Source: Bryobacterales bacterium
GTDB lineage: Bacteria; Acidobacteriota; Terriglobia; Bryobacterales; Bryobacteraceae
Direction: 5' to 3'
DNA length: 62,347 nt
NCBI GenBank assembly: GCA_020852175.1
Contig: JADZBH010000001.1
Coordinates: forward strand, 1 to 62,347
The translations under genes were made by a program, and so were the position numbers. The notes under the pieces were generated by a model. That model saw nothing but the letters and a program-made list of their open reading frames with translations. It was not told where the DNA came from and ran no database searches. This document shows, piece after piece, positions 37,845 to 45,513 of this stretch. Within the stretch, counting starts at the first letter, position 1, and each line of letters begins with the position of its first letter.

Positions 37845-39059
37845 ATGCCCGCCACCTTTCATTTCCGCGCCATGACCACGGACGGCAAGCTCCGCACCGG
37901 GGTCATCACGGGCGAAACCGAGCGGTATGTCGCCACGGAGTTGCGCCGGCAGGGCCTGACGCCCGTTTACATCGGCGCGCAGGCGCAGCGAAGCGGGTTT
38001 TCCATTGAACTGCCGGACCTCGGCAACCGGAAACGCCGCAGCGTGCTGTTCTTCACCCAGGAGATCTCCACGCTTCTGAACGCGACGGTGCCGCTGGACC
38101 GCGCGCTGTTTATCACAAGCGAACTAACCGAACAGAAAGAGTTCCGCCCGATCGTCCAGGACGTCCTGCGCACGTTGAAAGGCGGCAAGTCGTTCGCCGA
38201 CTCGCTGGGCACGCATCCGAAATACTTCAGCGACCTGTACGTGAACATGGTGCGGGCGGGCGAGGCCTCGGGTTCGCTGGCCACCGTGTTCGACCGGTTG
38301 AGCGAGTTCGAGCGCACGCGCGACGACTTGCGCAACTTCATCATCGGCGCGATGATCTACCCGGCGCTGCTCGGCGTGGTGGGCCTAAGCAGCATCCTTC
38401 TGCTGATGTACTACGTGGTGCCGCGCTTTGCCCAGGCGTTCGAGGCATCGCAATTGCAAATTCCCGCGCCGACGCAGGCCATGCTGGATGTGAGCCAGTT
38501 CGTGCAAAATTACGGCATCTTTTTCATTGGAGCGGCGGTGCTGGGCCTGGGAGCCTTGCAGGCCTACATCCGGACCGTGCCCGGACGCCTCTGGTTCGAC
38601 AACCTGCGGCTGCGGCTGCCTCTGCTGGGAGATGCGCTGCGCAAGGCCGAAACGGCGCGATTTGCCCGCGCCATGTCGACGCTGATCGCCAATTCCGTGC
38701 CGCTGGTGCAATCGCTCGGCATCGCCCGGGCGATTCTCAACAACCGTGTCATCGCCAATGCGCTGGAGCAGGTGTCGCTGGGCGTGAAGCGCGGCGAGGG
38801 CATCTCGAAACCGCTCGACAAGACCGGCGTGTTTCCGCCGCTGGCCGCCCATCTGCTGGCCGTGGGCGAGGAGACGGGCCGTCTGGACGCCATGTTCGCC
38901 CGCATGGCCGATATCTACGAAACCGATACACGCACCGCCATCAAGCGGTTCACCAGCGTGTTCGAGCCGATTGTGATTCTGGTGATGGGCCTGATTGTCG
39001 GCGCGCTCATCCTAAGCATGATGCTGGCCATCACTTCGGTGAATGAAGTGGCAATTTAG
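37845..39059 (+). CDS. gspF: Type II secretion inner-membrane protein GspF
   Basis: This 404-residue polytopic platform protein of the type II secretion system has two T2SSF domains. The first (~70-190) has FTQEISTLLNATVPLDRALF and the second (~270-395) has FARAMSTLIANSVPLVQSLGIA; each ends in a transmembrane helix with a YPALLG or FEPIVIL segment. It is the first visible gene of an operon with overlapping genes. gspE, which usually precedes gspF, is absent here. Confidence 0.92.
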   Translation: MPATFHFRAMTTDGKLRTGVITGETERYVATELRRQGLTPVYIGAQAQRSGFSIELPDLGNRKRRSVLFFTQEISTLLNATVPLDRALFITSELTEQKEFRPIVQDVLRTLKGGKSFADSLGTHPKYFSDLYVNMVRAGEASGSLATVFDRLSEFERTRDDLRNFIIGAMIYPALLGVVGLSSILLLMYYVVPRFAQAFEASQLQIPAPTQAMLDVSQFVQNYGIFFIGAAVLGLGALQAYIRTVPGRLWFDNLRLRLPLLGDALRKAETARFARAMSTLIANSVPLVQSLGIARAILNNRVIANALEQVSLGVKRGEGISKPLDKTGVFPPLAAHLLAVGEETGRLDAMFARMADIYETDTRTAIKRFTSVFEPIVILVMGLIVGALILSMMLAITSVNEVAI

Positions 39060-39084
39060 AAGAATGGCAACTCCGGAGAAACCC

Positions 39085-39534
39085 ATGATGCTCACCCCGT
39101 CCTGGCGGCGGACCGCCCGCCGCCGCTCGCAACGAGGCCTCACGCTGATCGAGATGATCGTGGTGGTTACGATCATCGCCATGTTCGCGGCGCTGGTTCT
39201 GCCGCGTTTCCTGGGCCAGGCGGACAAAGCGCGAGTCACCGCCGCCAAGACGCAAATCAACGGGTTCATGACCGCGCTGGGCGCCTACAAGCTCGACACC
39301 GGAACCTTCCCCAGCACAGAGATGGGACTGGCCGCGCTGCGCACGGCGCCTCCGAACGTACCCTCCTGGCAAGGGCCCTATCTGCCCAAGGAGGTGCCCA
39401 AGGACCCCTGGGGCCGCGACTACGCCTACCGCTTTCCCGGCGAGCATGGCGACGAGCCCGACCTGGTAAGTTTCGGCGCCGACGGGCAACCGGGCGGCGA
39501 TGGGATCAATGCCGATATTCTCAGTTGGAAATAG
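39085..39534 (+). CDS. gspG: Type II secretion major pseudopilin GspG
   Basis: This 149-residue pseudopilin is cleaved by prepilin peptidase after the G of RSQRG, before LTLIEMIVVV; the +5 Glu is present. The C-terminal part keeps GspG hallmarks: the TGTFPSTEMGLAALRTAP segment, then YLPKEVPKDPWGRDYAYRFPGE and the calcium-loop-like DLVSFGADGQPGGDG. I chose the ATG at 39085 because GGAG lies 6 nt before it; an ATG 21 nt upstream also exists. It is the main subunit of the pseudopilus. Confidence 0.93.
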   Translation: MMLTPSWRRTARRRSQRGLTLIEMIVVVTIIAMFAALVLPRFLGQADKARVTAAKTQINGFMTALGAYKLDTGTFPSTEMGLAALRTAPPNVPSWQGPYLPKEVPKDPWGRDYAYRFPGEHGDEPDLVSFGADGQPGGDGINADILSWK

Positions 39535-40045
39535 GCGGTTGGGCCCGGTGTCCCGCTCGCGGCAACGCGGCGTGACGCTGGTGGAGATGATCGTCGTGGT
39601 GGCGCTGGTCGCCCTGATGGCGGCCATCAGCTTCCCGGCGGTCACTTCGGGCATCGACTCGTTGCGGCTGCGCCAGGCCTGCGACACCGTTTCCAGCGTG
39701 CTGAACCAGTGTCTGCAAAGGGCCGACCGCCAGCAGACGCCGGTGGAGCTGACGCTGAGCCGCCGCGATAACGCTCTCTACGTTCGCGGCGCCGGTCCGG
39801 GCGTGGAAAAACGGATTCCGCTGCCGGACGGCGTGACGATCGCCGCCATTCTGCCTCCGCCGCCGATGGGCGAGGAGACCATGCGCCATATTCTGCTGGT
39901 TCCCGGAGCCGCCGCGCCGCGCGTGGGCGTTCTGCTGGTGAACCGGAGAGGACAGCGGCGCATTGTGAGCGTGAACCCCATTACGGGCGTGCCGGTGGTG
40001 GAAACGCCGCCGCCGGGCGCGTTCCTGCCGGGAGCCGCGCGATGA
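39509..40045 (+). CDS. gspH: Type II secretion pseudopilin GspH-like
   Basis: This is a minor pseudopilin with cleavage after RQRG, before VTLVEMIVVVALVAL, with Glu at +5 and a membrane helix. The rest is a beta-rich domain typical of GspH/FimT. The start is ambiguous: ATG at 39500 or 39509, or a GTG at 39548 giving an 8-residue leader; none has a strong ribosome-binding site. The first two overlap the gspG end. Order between gspG and gspI supports GspH. Confidence 0.82.
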   Translation: MPIFSVGNRRLGPVSRSRQRGVTLVEMIVVVALVALMAAISFPAVTSGIDSLRLRQACDTVSSVLNQCLQRADRQQTPVELTLSRRDNALYVRGAGPGVEKRIPLPDGVTIAAILPPPPMGEETMRHILLVPGAAAPRVGVLLVNRRGQRRIVSVNPITGVPVVETPPPGAFLPGAAR

Positions 40046-40464
40046 GACGGCGCCGGCGCGGCGGGTTCACACTGCTCGAAGTGCTGATCGCGGCCACGAT
40101 CATGGCCATCGCCATCGGCACGCTGCTGGGTTCGATTCAAACCTCGCTGGCGAATGCTTCACGCCTGAGCGAACGCGACCGGGCCACCATGGAGGCCAAA
40201 CGGCTGCTGGACGAAATCCTGGTGGATCAGACAATCCGTCCGGGCGCGGCGATGGGCGGCGTGGTCGCGCCCGTGGTTGGTCTGCCCACAGGCGCATGGC
40301 GCGCCCAGGTGAGCCGTTTTGAAGCGGGCCCGGGCGGCCCGGGCAGCCGGCAACTGGAGCGGGTAGCCATTGAGGTAACCTGGCGGACTGGCAATTCGCC
40401 GCGCCGTGCCTTCCTGGAAGGCTACCGCATCGGCAAGCCCGATACGCCCGGGGCGGCTCCATGA
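40042..40464 (+). CDS. gspI: Type II secretion pseudopilin GspI-like
   Basis: This 140-residue minor pseudopilin has an Arg-rich leader ending in GG, then FTLLEVLIAATIMAIAIG with +5 Glu. The soluble part contains a short beta domain. It overlaps the previous and next genes by 4 nt each (ATGA), so translation is coupled. In model systems GspI, J and K form the tip of the pseudopilus. Confidence 0.85.
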   Translation: MRRRRRGGFTLLEVLIAATIMAIAIGTLLGSIQTSLANASRLSERDRATMEAKRLLDEILVDQTIRPGAAMGGVVAPVVGLPTGAWRAQVSRFEAGPGGPGSRQLERVAIEVTWRTGNSPRRAFLEGYRIGKPDTPGAAP

Positions 40465-41213
40465 GACGCGTGCATCCCGCCCGCACGCGGGGCGTCACGC
40501 TGCTCGAACTGGTGGTGGCCATGACGTTGCTGGGCCTGTTGTCGGTGGGTATCCTCATGGCGTTGCGCGTGGGGCTGACCGCCATGGAACGCTCCAGCGA
40601 CAGGATGAACCTGAACCGGCGCATCGCGGGCGTCTACCGCATTCTGGACAACCAGGTGGCCGGAATCATCCCCGCGCTGGTCAACTGCGGAGGACAGGGC
40701 AGCCCGAAAGCGGTGTTCTTCCAGGGAGAGCCCGAGCTGATGCGCATGGTGAGCTCCTATTCGTTGTCGGAGGCGGCGCGGGGTTATCCGCGGCTGTTGG
40801 AATTCATGGTGGTGGCGGGCGAAAAGGGCGAGGGCGTGCGCCTGGTGCAGAACGAGTTGTACTACGCGGGACCGTCCACGTTCACTCCCATCTGTCTGGG
40901 CGGAGCGCCGCAGCCCGGCGGAGGGATGAAACTGCAATTGACGCCGCCGCAAACCGGTCCGGGAACGTTCATTCTGGCCGACAAACTGGCAGGCTGTACG
41001 TTCTCCTATCTGCGCGAGGCGCCGGGGACGTCACGGCGCGAATGGGTGGCATCGTGGGGCGAGCGGGGGCTTCCCCTCGCCATCCGGATTCAGATGGCTC
41101 CCCTGCGCCCGGACCCTTCGCGGGCGCAGTTCCGGACGATGACGCTGCCAGTAAGGGTGAACCGCGACCCCTACATGCCGTATGAAGATTATGAACCGCC
41201 GCCAAAACAATAA
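40461..41213 (+). CDS. gspJ: Type II secretion pseudopilin GspJ-like
   Basis: This 250-residue minor pseudopilin has leader RTRG followed by VTLLELVVAMTLLGLL, with +5 Glu. The body is larger than in GspI, as for GspJ. The 3' end overlaps gspK by 32 nt. It is part of the tip complex with GspI and GspK. Confidence 0.82.
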   Translation: MRRVHPARTRGVTLLELVVAMTLLGLLSVGILMALRVGLTAMERSSDRMNLNRRIAGVYRILDNQVAGIIPALVNCGGQGSPKAVFFQGEPELMRMVSSYSLSEAARGYPRLLEFMVVAGEKGEGVRLVQNELYYAGPSTFTPICLGGAPQPGGGMKLQLTPPQTGPGTFILADKLAGCTFSYLREAPGTSRREWVASWGERGLPLAIRIQMAPLRPDPSRAQFRTMTLPVRVNRDPYMPYEDYEPPPKQ

Positions 41214-42204
41214 CCGTTCGCGGCGCGGGAGCGCACTTCTGGCCGTGCTCTGGCTGACCGCCGCACTGGGGGCGATCGCCTTCGCCATCGCGATGAACGT
41301 GCGCGGCGAGGTGGACCGCAGTTCCACGTTCAGCGAGGGACTGAAGGCGCAGTACCTGGCCGAGGGAGCGGTGAATCGCGGGATTCTGCACATCCTCTGG
41401 GGTCCGGGACAGCGCAACGAGGATGGGACGCCGAAGTTCTACGAGCCGGGCCTGTCGGGCGCCTTCATGGATTTTCCCGGCGGGGTGGCCGTCACCGAAT
41501 ATGTAAGCGATGCCTCACGGCTGAACCTGAACCAGGCGCAACCCGCCGATTTTGAGCGGTTATTGCTGGTTCTGGGGGCCAACCCGGCGCAGGCGCAGGC
41601 CGTGGCGGCGGGGATTGCCGATTGGCGCACGCCGGCCGCGCCCGGCGGTGCGGGGCTGTTGGGCCGGGTTAATTTCGCCCTCCTTCCGTCTTTCCAGCCG
41701 CGCCACGCGTCCATAGAGGAGACCGAGGAACTGCTTTACTTGAACGGCATGACCCCCGAACTTTTTTATGGATCCTACCGGCGCGACCCGCAAGGCCGCC
41801 TGGTGCGCCTGGGCGGATTCCGTGACTGTGTGTCGCCGAAGGGGGCCGTGGGTGCGTTCGACGTGAACACGGCCGAACCGGCGCTGCTGTTGAGCATCGG
41901 CGTGCCGCCGCAAGGGGTGGCCGAAATTGTCCGGCTTCGCGGGCAGCGCCCGCTGCGGATGCAGGATCTGGCGGCCCTGCGCACGCTGGCCGGTCCGGCG
42001 GCGCAAAAGCTTCGCGCCGGCGGCTACACGCGGTACACCGTAAGGGCGACGGCGCGCCTGCGGCTGCCCGGCGGCGGGTTGAGCGATGTCCGGCGGACGG
42101 CCTCGGCCACGGTGAAGTATTTTGTCGATTACCGTTCGACGCGTCCTTACGAGATTCTGCGGTTCGATACGAATTCCTCCTCCGAGGTTGCCCAGTGGAA
42201 TTGA
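41182..42204 (+). CDS. gspK: Type II secretion pseudopilin GspK
   Basis: This 340-residue protein has leader RRG followed by SALLAVLWLTAALGAI, with no Glu at +5, as expected for GspK. The long soluble domain has DASRLNLNQA and FDVNTAEPALLLSIGVPP, the helix-hairpin-like repeats of GspK. The start may be 41182 or 41191. It caps the pseudopilus tip. Confidence 0.88.
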   Translation: MKIMNRRQNNNRSRRGSALLAVLWLTAALGAIAFAIAMNVRGEVDRSSTFSEGLKAQYLAEGAVNRGILHILWGPGQRNEDGTPKFYEPGLSGAFMDFPGGVAVTEYVSDASRLNLNQAQPADFERLLLVLGANPAQAQAVAAGIADWRTPAAPGGAGLLGRVNFALLPSFQPRHASIEETEELLYLNGMTPELFYGSYRRDPQGRLVRLGGFRDCVSPKGAVGAFDVNTAEPALLLSIGVPPQGVAEIVRLRGQRPLRMQDLAALRTLAGPAAQKLRAGGYTRYTVRATARLRLPGGGLSDVRRTASATVKYFVDYRSTRPYEILRFDTNSSSEVAQWN

Positions 42205-43592
42205 GCCAGTTGGGCGCGGGCCAGTTGGGCATGGGATTGACCGGGGGCCTCGTGCCGGGGCTTGCGCTGGCCGTGGGAACCGCGGGCTGGCGGAAGGTGC
42301 TGGCCGTGGGGACGGGCATTGGCGTGGAGTTACGGCCCGGCGGAATGCGCGCCGTGGCGGTGCGAGTCCGCCCTGGGGGAGCCGAGCTTCTGGGCCAGCG
42401 CGTGATCGAAGGGATTCAGGAGCGGCCGGCCGTCGAATGGGGCGCGGAATTCAGCGCGTTCGCGCGCCAGTTCGGCGCCGAGCGCGTGCCCGCGGCGCTG
42501 CTGTTGCCCCGGCAGGAAGTGATTGTCCGCCACCTGACGCTGGCCGGGGTGAGCGAGCAGGATCTGCCGGCGGCGGTGGCATTCCAGATCGAGGGGCTGC
42601 ACCCGTTTCCGGAGGACGAAGCGGCGTGGTGCTGGGCGCGCCTGGGAACGACGCCGCATGTGCTGGTGGCCATCGCGCGCCAGGAGACCGTGAGCCACTA
42701 CCGCACGATGTTCGCCGAGGCGGGGATACCGGTCTCGACGGTGACCGTGTCGGCGGCGGTGCTCTACACGTCGCAGCGGCTGTTCCGGCAGCCGGAGACG
42801 AACGGGTTCCTCTCGGTGATTCCGATGGGCGAGGCGTTCGAGGTATATGGCGAAAGTCCGTCGCGCCCTGTGTATTCGACCCTGTTCGACACCTCGCCGG
42901 AACTGGCGCGGCGGGCCGCGCTGAGCGAACTGCGTCTGGATCCGGCCACCGAGCCCTACTCCTCCGAGCGTCTGGTTCCGCCGCCGGTGCGGGCGCGGGA
43001 AGAGGCCGTTCCGGAATCGCTGTTCGCCTATGCCGCCGCGCTGACCTCGGCCGTTCCGGGGCTCTCCCTGGAAGCCAACCTGATTCCCGAGGCCGAGCGG
43101 CAGGCGCGTTCCAGGCTGCAATACATTCCCACGGCGATTCTGCTGGTGCTGCTGGCCGTGGCCGGATTCCTGCTGCTCACCCAGGAGTCGCGCGACAAGG
43201 CTCGGTACCTGGCCGAATTGAACACGCAGATCACACAGTTGGAGAAGCAGGCGCGCCGGGCCGAACAGCTCGACCATGAGGCGGCCGATGCACGCGCGCG
43301 TGTCGCCCTGCTCGACCAGTTCCGCCGCCGCACGCTCGCCGACATGGAGGCGTTGCGCGAGGCGACCATGCTGATTTCACCGCCGGCCTGGGCGAACCAG
43401 ATGGTGCTGAGCCGGACGACGCTCACCTTGCAGGGAGAGATCGATCAGGCGGCCCCGCTGTTGCAGAAGTTCGACCAGTCGCCCTTGTTCGTCAACTCCG
43501 ACCTGGCGGCGGTGCAACCGAACCAGGGCGGCGGCGAGGCGTTCACGCTGCGCTCCACCAGGGAAGAGGCGGTTCCGGGAGCGGCGAAATGA
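42195..43592 (+). CDS. gspL: GspL-like inner-membrane protein (PilM-PilN type fusion)
   Basis: This 465-residue protein has a cytoplasmic actin-like domain (~residues 30-300), one transmembrane helix (YIPTAILLVLLAVAGFLLL, ~313-333), a coiled-coil segment and a periplasmic ferredoxin-like domain. This is the GspL architecture, equivalent to fused PilM and PilN. In other systems GspL recruits the GspE ATPase, so an E protein must be encoded elsewhere. It overlaps gspK by 10 nt and gspM by 4 nt. Confidence 0.8.
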   Translation: MELSQLGAGQLGMGLTGGLVPGLALAVGTAGWRKVLAVGTGIGVELRPGGMRAVAVRVRPGGAELLGQRVIEGIQERPAVEWGAEFSAFARQFGAERVPAALLLPRQEVIVRHLTLAGVSEQDLPAAVAFQIEGLHPFPEDEAAWCWARLGTTPHVLVAIARQETVSHYRTMFAEAGIPVSTVTVSAAVLYTSQRLFRQPETNGFLSVIPMGEAFEVYGESPSRPVYSTLFDTSPELARRAALSELRLDPATEPYSSERLVPPPVRAREEAVPESLFAYAAALTSAVPGLSLEANLIPEAERQARSRLQYIPTAILLVLLAVAGFLLLTQESRDKARYLAELNTQITQLEKQARRAEQLDHEAADARARVALLDQFRRRTLADMEALREATMLISPPAWANQMVLSRTTLTLQGEIDQAAPLLQKFDQSPLFVNSDLAAVQPNQGGGEAFTLRSTREEAVPGAAK

Positions 43593-44185
43593 ACATGACC
43601 GAACGGGACCGTCGCGCGCTGATGCTGCTGGCCGGCTGCGCCGTACTGTTTCTGGCCATCTATTTTTGGCCGGCGCACGATGCCTCCACCGAGGTGGTGA
43701 CGCCGGATGCCACCTCGATTCCGGCGGCCGAGAGGCGTCTGGCGCGTCTGCGGGACCTGGCGGCCACCGTGCCCGCCCGGCAGAAGGTGCTGGATGAGGC
43801 GAAGAAGGAACTGGCCCTGCGCGAGAACGGAATTTATAAAGGGGAAACCGCCCCGCAGACGGCTGCCGGGATTCTTCAGCACCTGCGCAAACTGGCACGG
43901 GCGCAATCGCCCGCCATCGAGATTCAACAGACGGAACTGGGGCCCGCCGAGCCTCTGGGCAAGGACTACGGCGAATCGATTGTCACGGTGAACTTCACCT
44001 GCCGCATCGTGCAACTGCTGAACCTGCTGGGCGACATCAGCGCACAGCCCGAGCTTCTGGCCACGCGCGACTTCACCATCCGCGCGCTCGACCCGAAGCA
44101 GAAGACGATGTCCGTGCGGCTGACCGTATCGGGCGTGGTGGGACGCCAGTTGGTGCCCAAGCGTAAGGAATTTGGCTCGCTATGA
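43589..44185 (+). CDS. gspM: GspM/PilO-like inner-membrane protein
   Basis: This 198-residue protein has one N-terminal transmembrane helix (LMLLAGCAVLFLAIYFW), a coiled-coil stretch (~45-80) and a ferredoxin-like periplasmic domain, as in GspM/PilO. It pairs with GspL. It overlaps its neighbours by 4 nt on both sides. GspM is called mainly from position and topology. Confidence 0.75.
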   Translation: MNMTERDRRALMLLAGCAVLFLAIYFWPAHDASTEVVTPDATSIPAAERRLARLRDLAATVPARQKVLDEAKKELALRENGIYKGETAPQTAAGILQHLRKLARAQSPAIEIQQTELGPAEPLGKDYGESIVTVNFTCRIVQLLNLLGDISAQPELLATRDFTIRALDPKQKTMSVRLTVSGVVGRQLVPKRKEFGSL

Positions 44186-44949
44186 ACCGCAAGCTGGTCT
44201 GGTTGAACGTTCTGATGGCGGCCGTTCTGGGCGCCGCGGGATATCAATGGCGGCAGATGACGCGCAAGTCGGCCGAGCAGACGGCGGCGTTTCTCACGCA
44301 GCCGCCCCGTCCGCAGCAGGTTCCCGTCTATGTCCCGTCGCAGCCCGTGGCTGCCGTGCCCCCGGCCAACTATCTTCCGGCCGCGCAACAACTGCTGTTC
44401 GCCAAGGACCGCAACCCGGACGAGATCATCGACGTGAAGCCCCCCGATCCGCCCAAGCCGGTGCCGCCGTTTCCGGCCGCCTTTGGCGTCATCTCGATGT
44501 TCGGCGATACCACCGTGCTGCTGGCCGAGCCGGGCAAGGCGGACCAGAAGGGATATCGCGTGGGCGAAAAAGTAGGCCCGTTCCTGCTCACCAAGATCAC
44601 CCAGGATGAGATCACGCTGGCCTGGGAGGACAAGACCTTCACCAAGCGCGTGGCGGAGCTGACTCCGAAAGAAGCGGTGTCCGCGCGCCAGGAGTCCGCG
44701 GCCAACTCCGCGCCAGCGCCGCCTCCGGCGATCCCCGTGAATAAGGCCGCCGTGACGAGCCCCGAGATCGTGAAGAAGACCCAGGAAGCAACGCCCGGCC
44801 TGCCGGGAATCGACACGGGTGCGGGAGACATGCTGGTGTGCGCGGCGGGCGACGATTCCCCGTCGGGCACCGTGCGCGGAGGCTGGCGGAAGGTGATCAC
44901 CCGAGGACCGTTTGGAAACATGTGCCGCTGGACCCGCGTGGGTCCGTGA
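44182..44949 (+). CDS. GspC-like/PilP-like periplasmic protein
   Basis: This 255-residue protein has a membrane anchor (residues ~5-22) and a Pro/Gln-rich linker. A beta domain (~95-160) carries the GspC homology-region pattern FGVISMFGDTTVLLAEPG...KGYRVGEKVGPFLLTKI. The last ~75 residues are low-complexity and Cys-containing. In the GspC role it would link the inner-membrane platform to the secretin. The call is from weak similarity and position after gspM. Confidence 0.62.
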   Translation: MNRKLVWLNVLMAAVLGAAGYQWRQMTRKSAEQTAAFLTQPPRPQQVPVYVPSQPVAAVPPANYLPAAQQLLFAKDRNPDEIIDVKPPDPPKPVPPFPAAFGVISMFGDTTVLLAEPGKADQKGYRVGEKVGPFLLTKITQDEITLAWEDKTFTKRVAELTPKEAVSARQESAANSAPAPPPAIPVNKAAVTSPEIVKKTQEATPGLPGIDTGAGDMLVCAAGDDSPSGTVRGGWRKVITRGPFGNMCRWTRVGP

Positions 44950-44964
44950 TAAAGGAGACCGACG

Positions 44965-45507
44965 ATGACGTACCGCTGGATTGGAATTCTCTCCCTGAGC
45001 CTGATCGCGGCCATGGCCGCCGAGGGACAAACCAGAAAGCCGGCCGCCCCTGCGAAGACGGCCGGTGGAAAACAGGAAACAAAGACTGCCGCCGCCAAGG
45101 CGGGAGTCAAAAGCGTGACGGCCGCCAAGAGCGAACCCGGGACGCCGGCCGGTAAGCAGGGCGAGGATCGCGTGACGCAAGTGTACACGCCATCTCTGCC
45201 GCCGCTGCCGGAAGGCGCCGCGCAGATCGAGGCCAACGCCTGGCGTGTGACGGACAAGGATGGCAAGGCGTGGATCTACCGCCGGACGCCTTTCGGGTTC
45301 TCACGGTATCAGGAGGGCTCGCTGCCGGCCGAGGAGCCGCTGACGGGCCTGGTGGCCGCCGACAAGGGCGACACGGTGGAGTTCCAGCGGAAAACCCCGT
45401 TCGGCGTGTCCAAGTGGACGAAGAAGAAAGCGGATCTGGACGCGAATGAACTGGCCGCGCTGAAGCAGGCCGCCGCGTCCGACGTCAAGAAGGACTCGCA
45501 GGAGTAA
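44965..45507 (+). CDS. Exported hypothetical protein in the T2SS operon
   Basis: This 180-residue protein has a signal peptide ending near AAEGQ. A Lys/Ala-rich linker (residues ~20-65) leads to two short similar blocks, IYRRTPFGFSRYQEG and FQRKTPFGVSKWTKK, which look like an internal duplication. I do not recognise the family. It sits between the GspC-like gene and the secretin gene, 6 nt before gspD, so it may assist secretin assembly; this is inference. Confidence 0.6.
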   Translation: MTYRWIGILSLSLIAAMAAEGQTRKPAAPAKTAGGKQETKTAAAKAGVKSVTAAKSEPGTPAGKQGEDRVTQVYTPSLPPLPEGAAQIEANAWRVTDKDGKAWIYRRTPFGFSRYQEGSLPAEEPLTGLVAADKGDTVEFQRKTPFGVSKWTKKKADLDANELAALKQAAASDVKKDSQE

Positions 45508-45513
45508 CCGCGA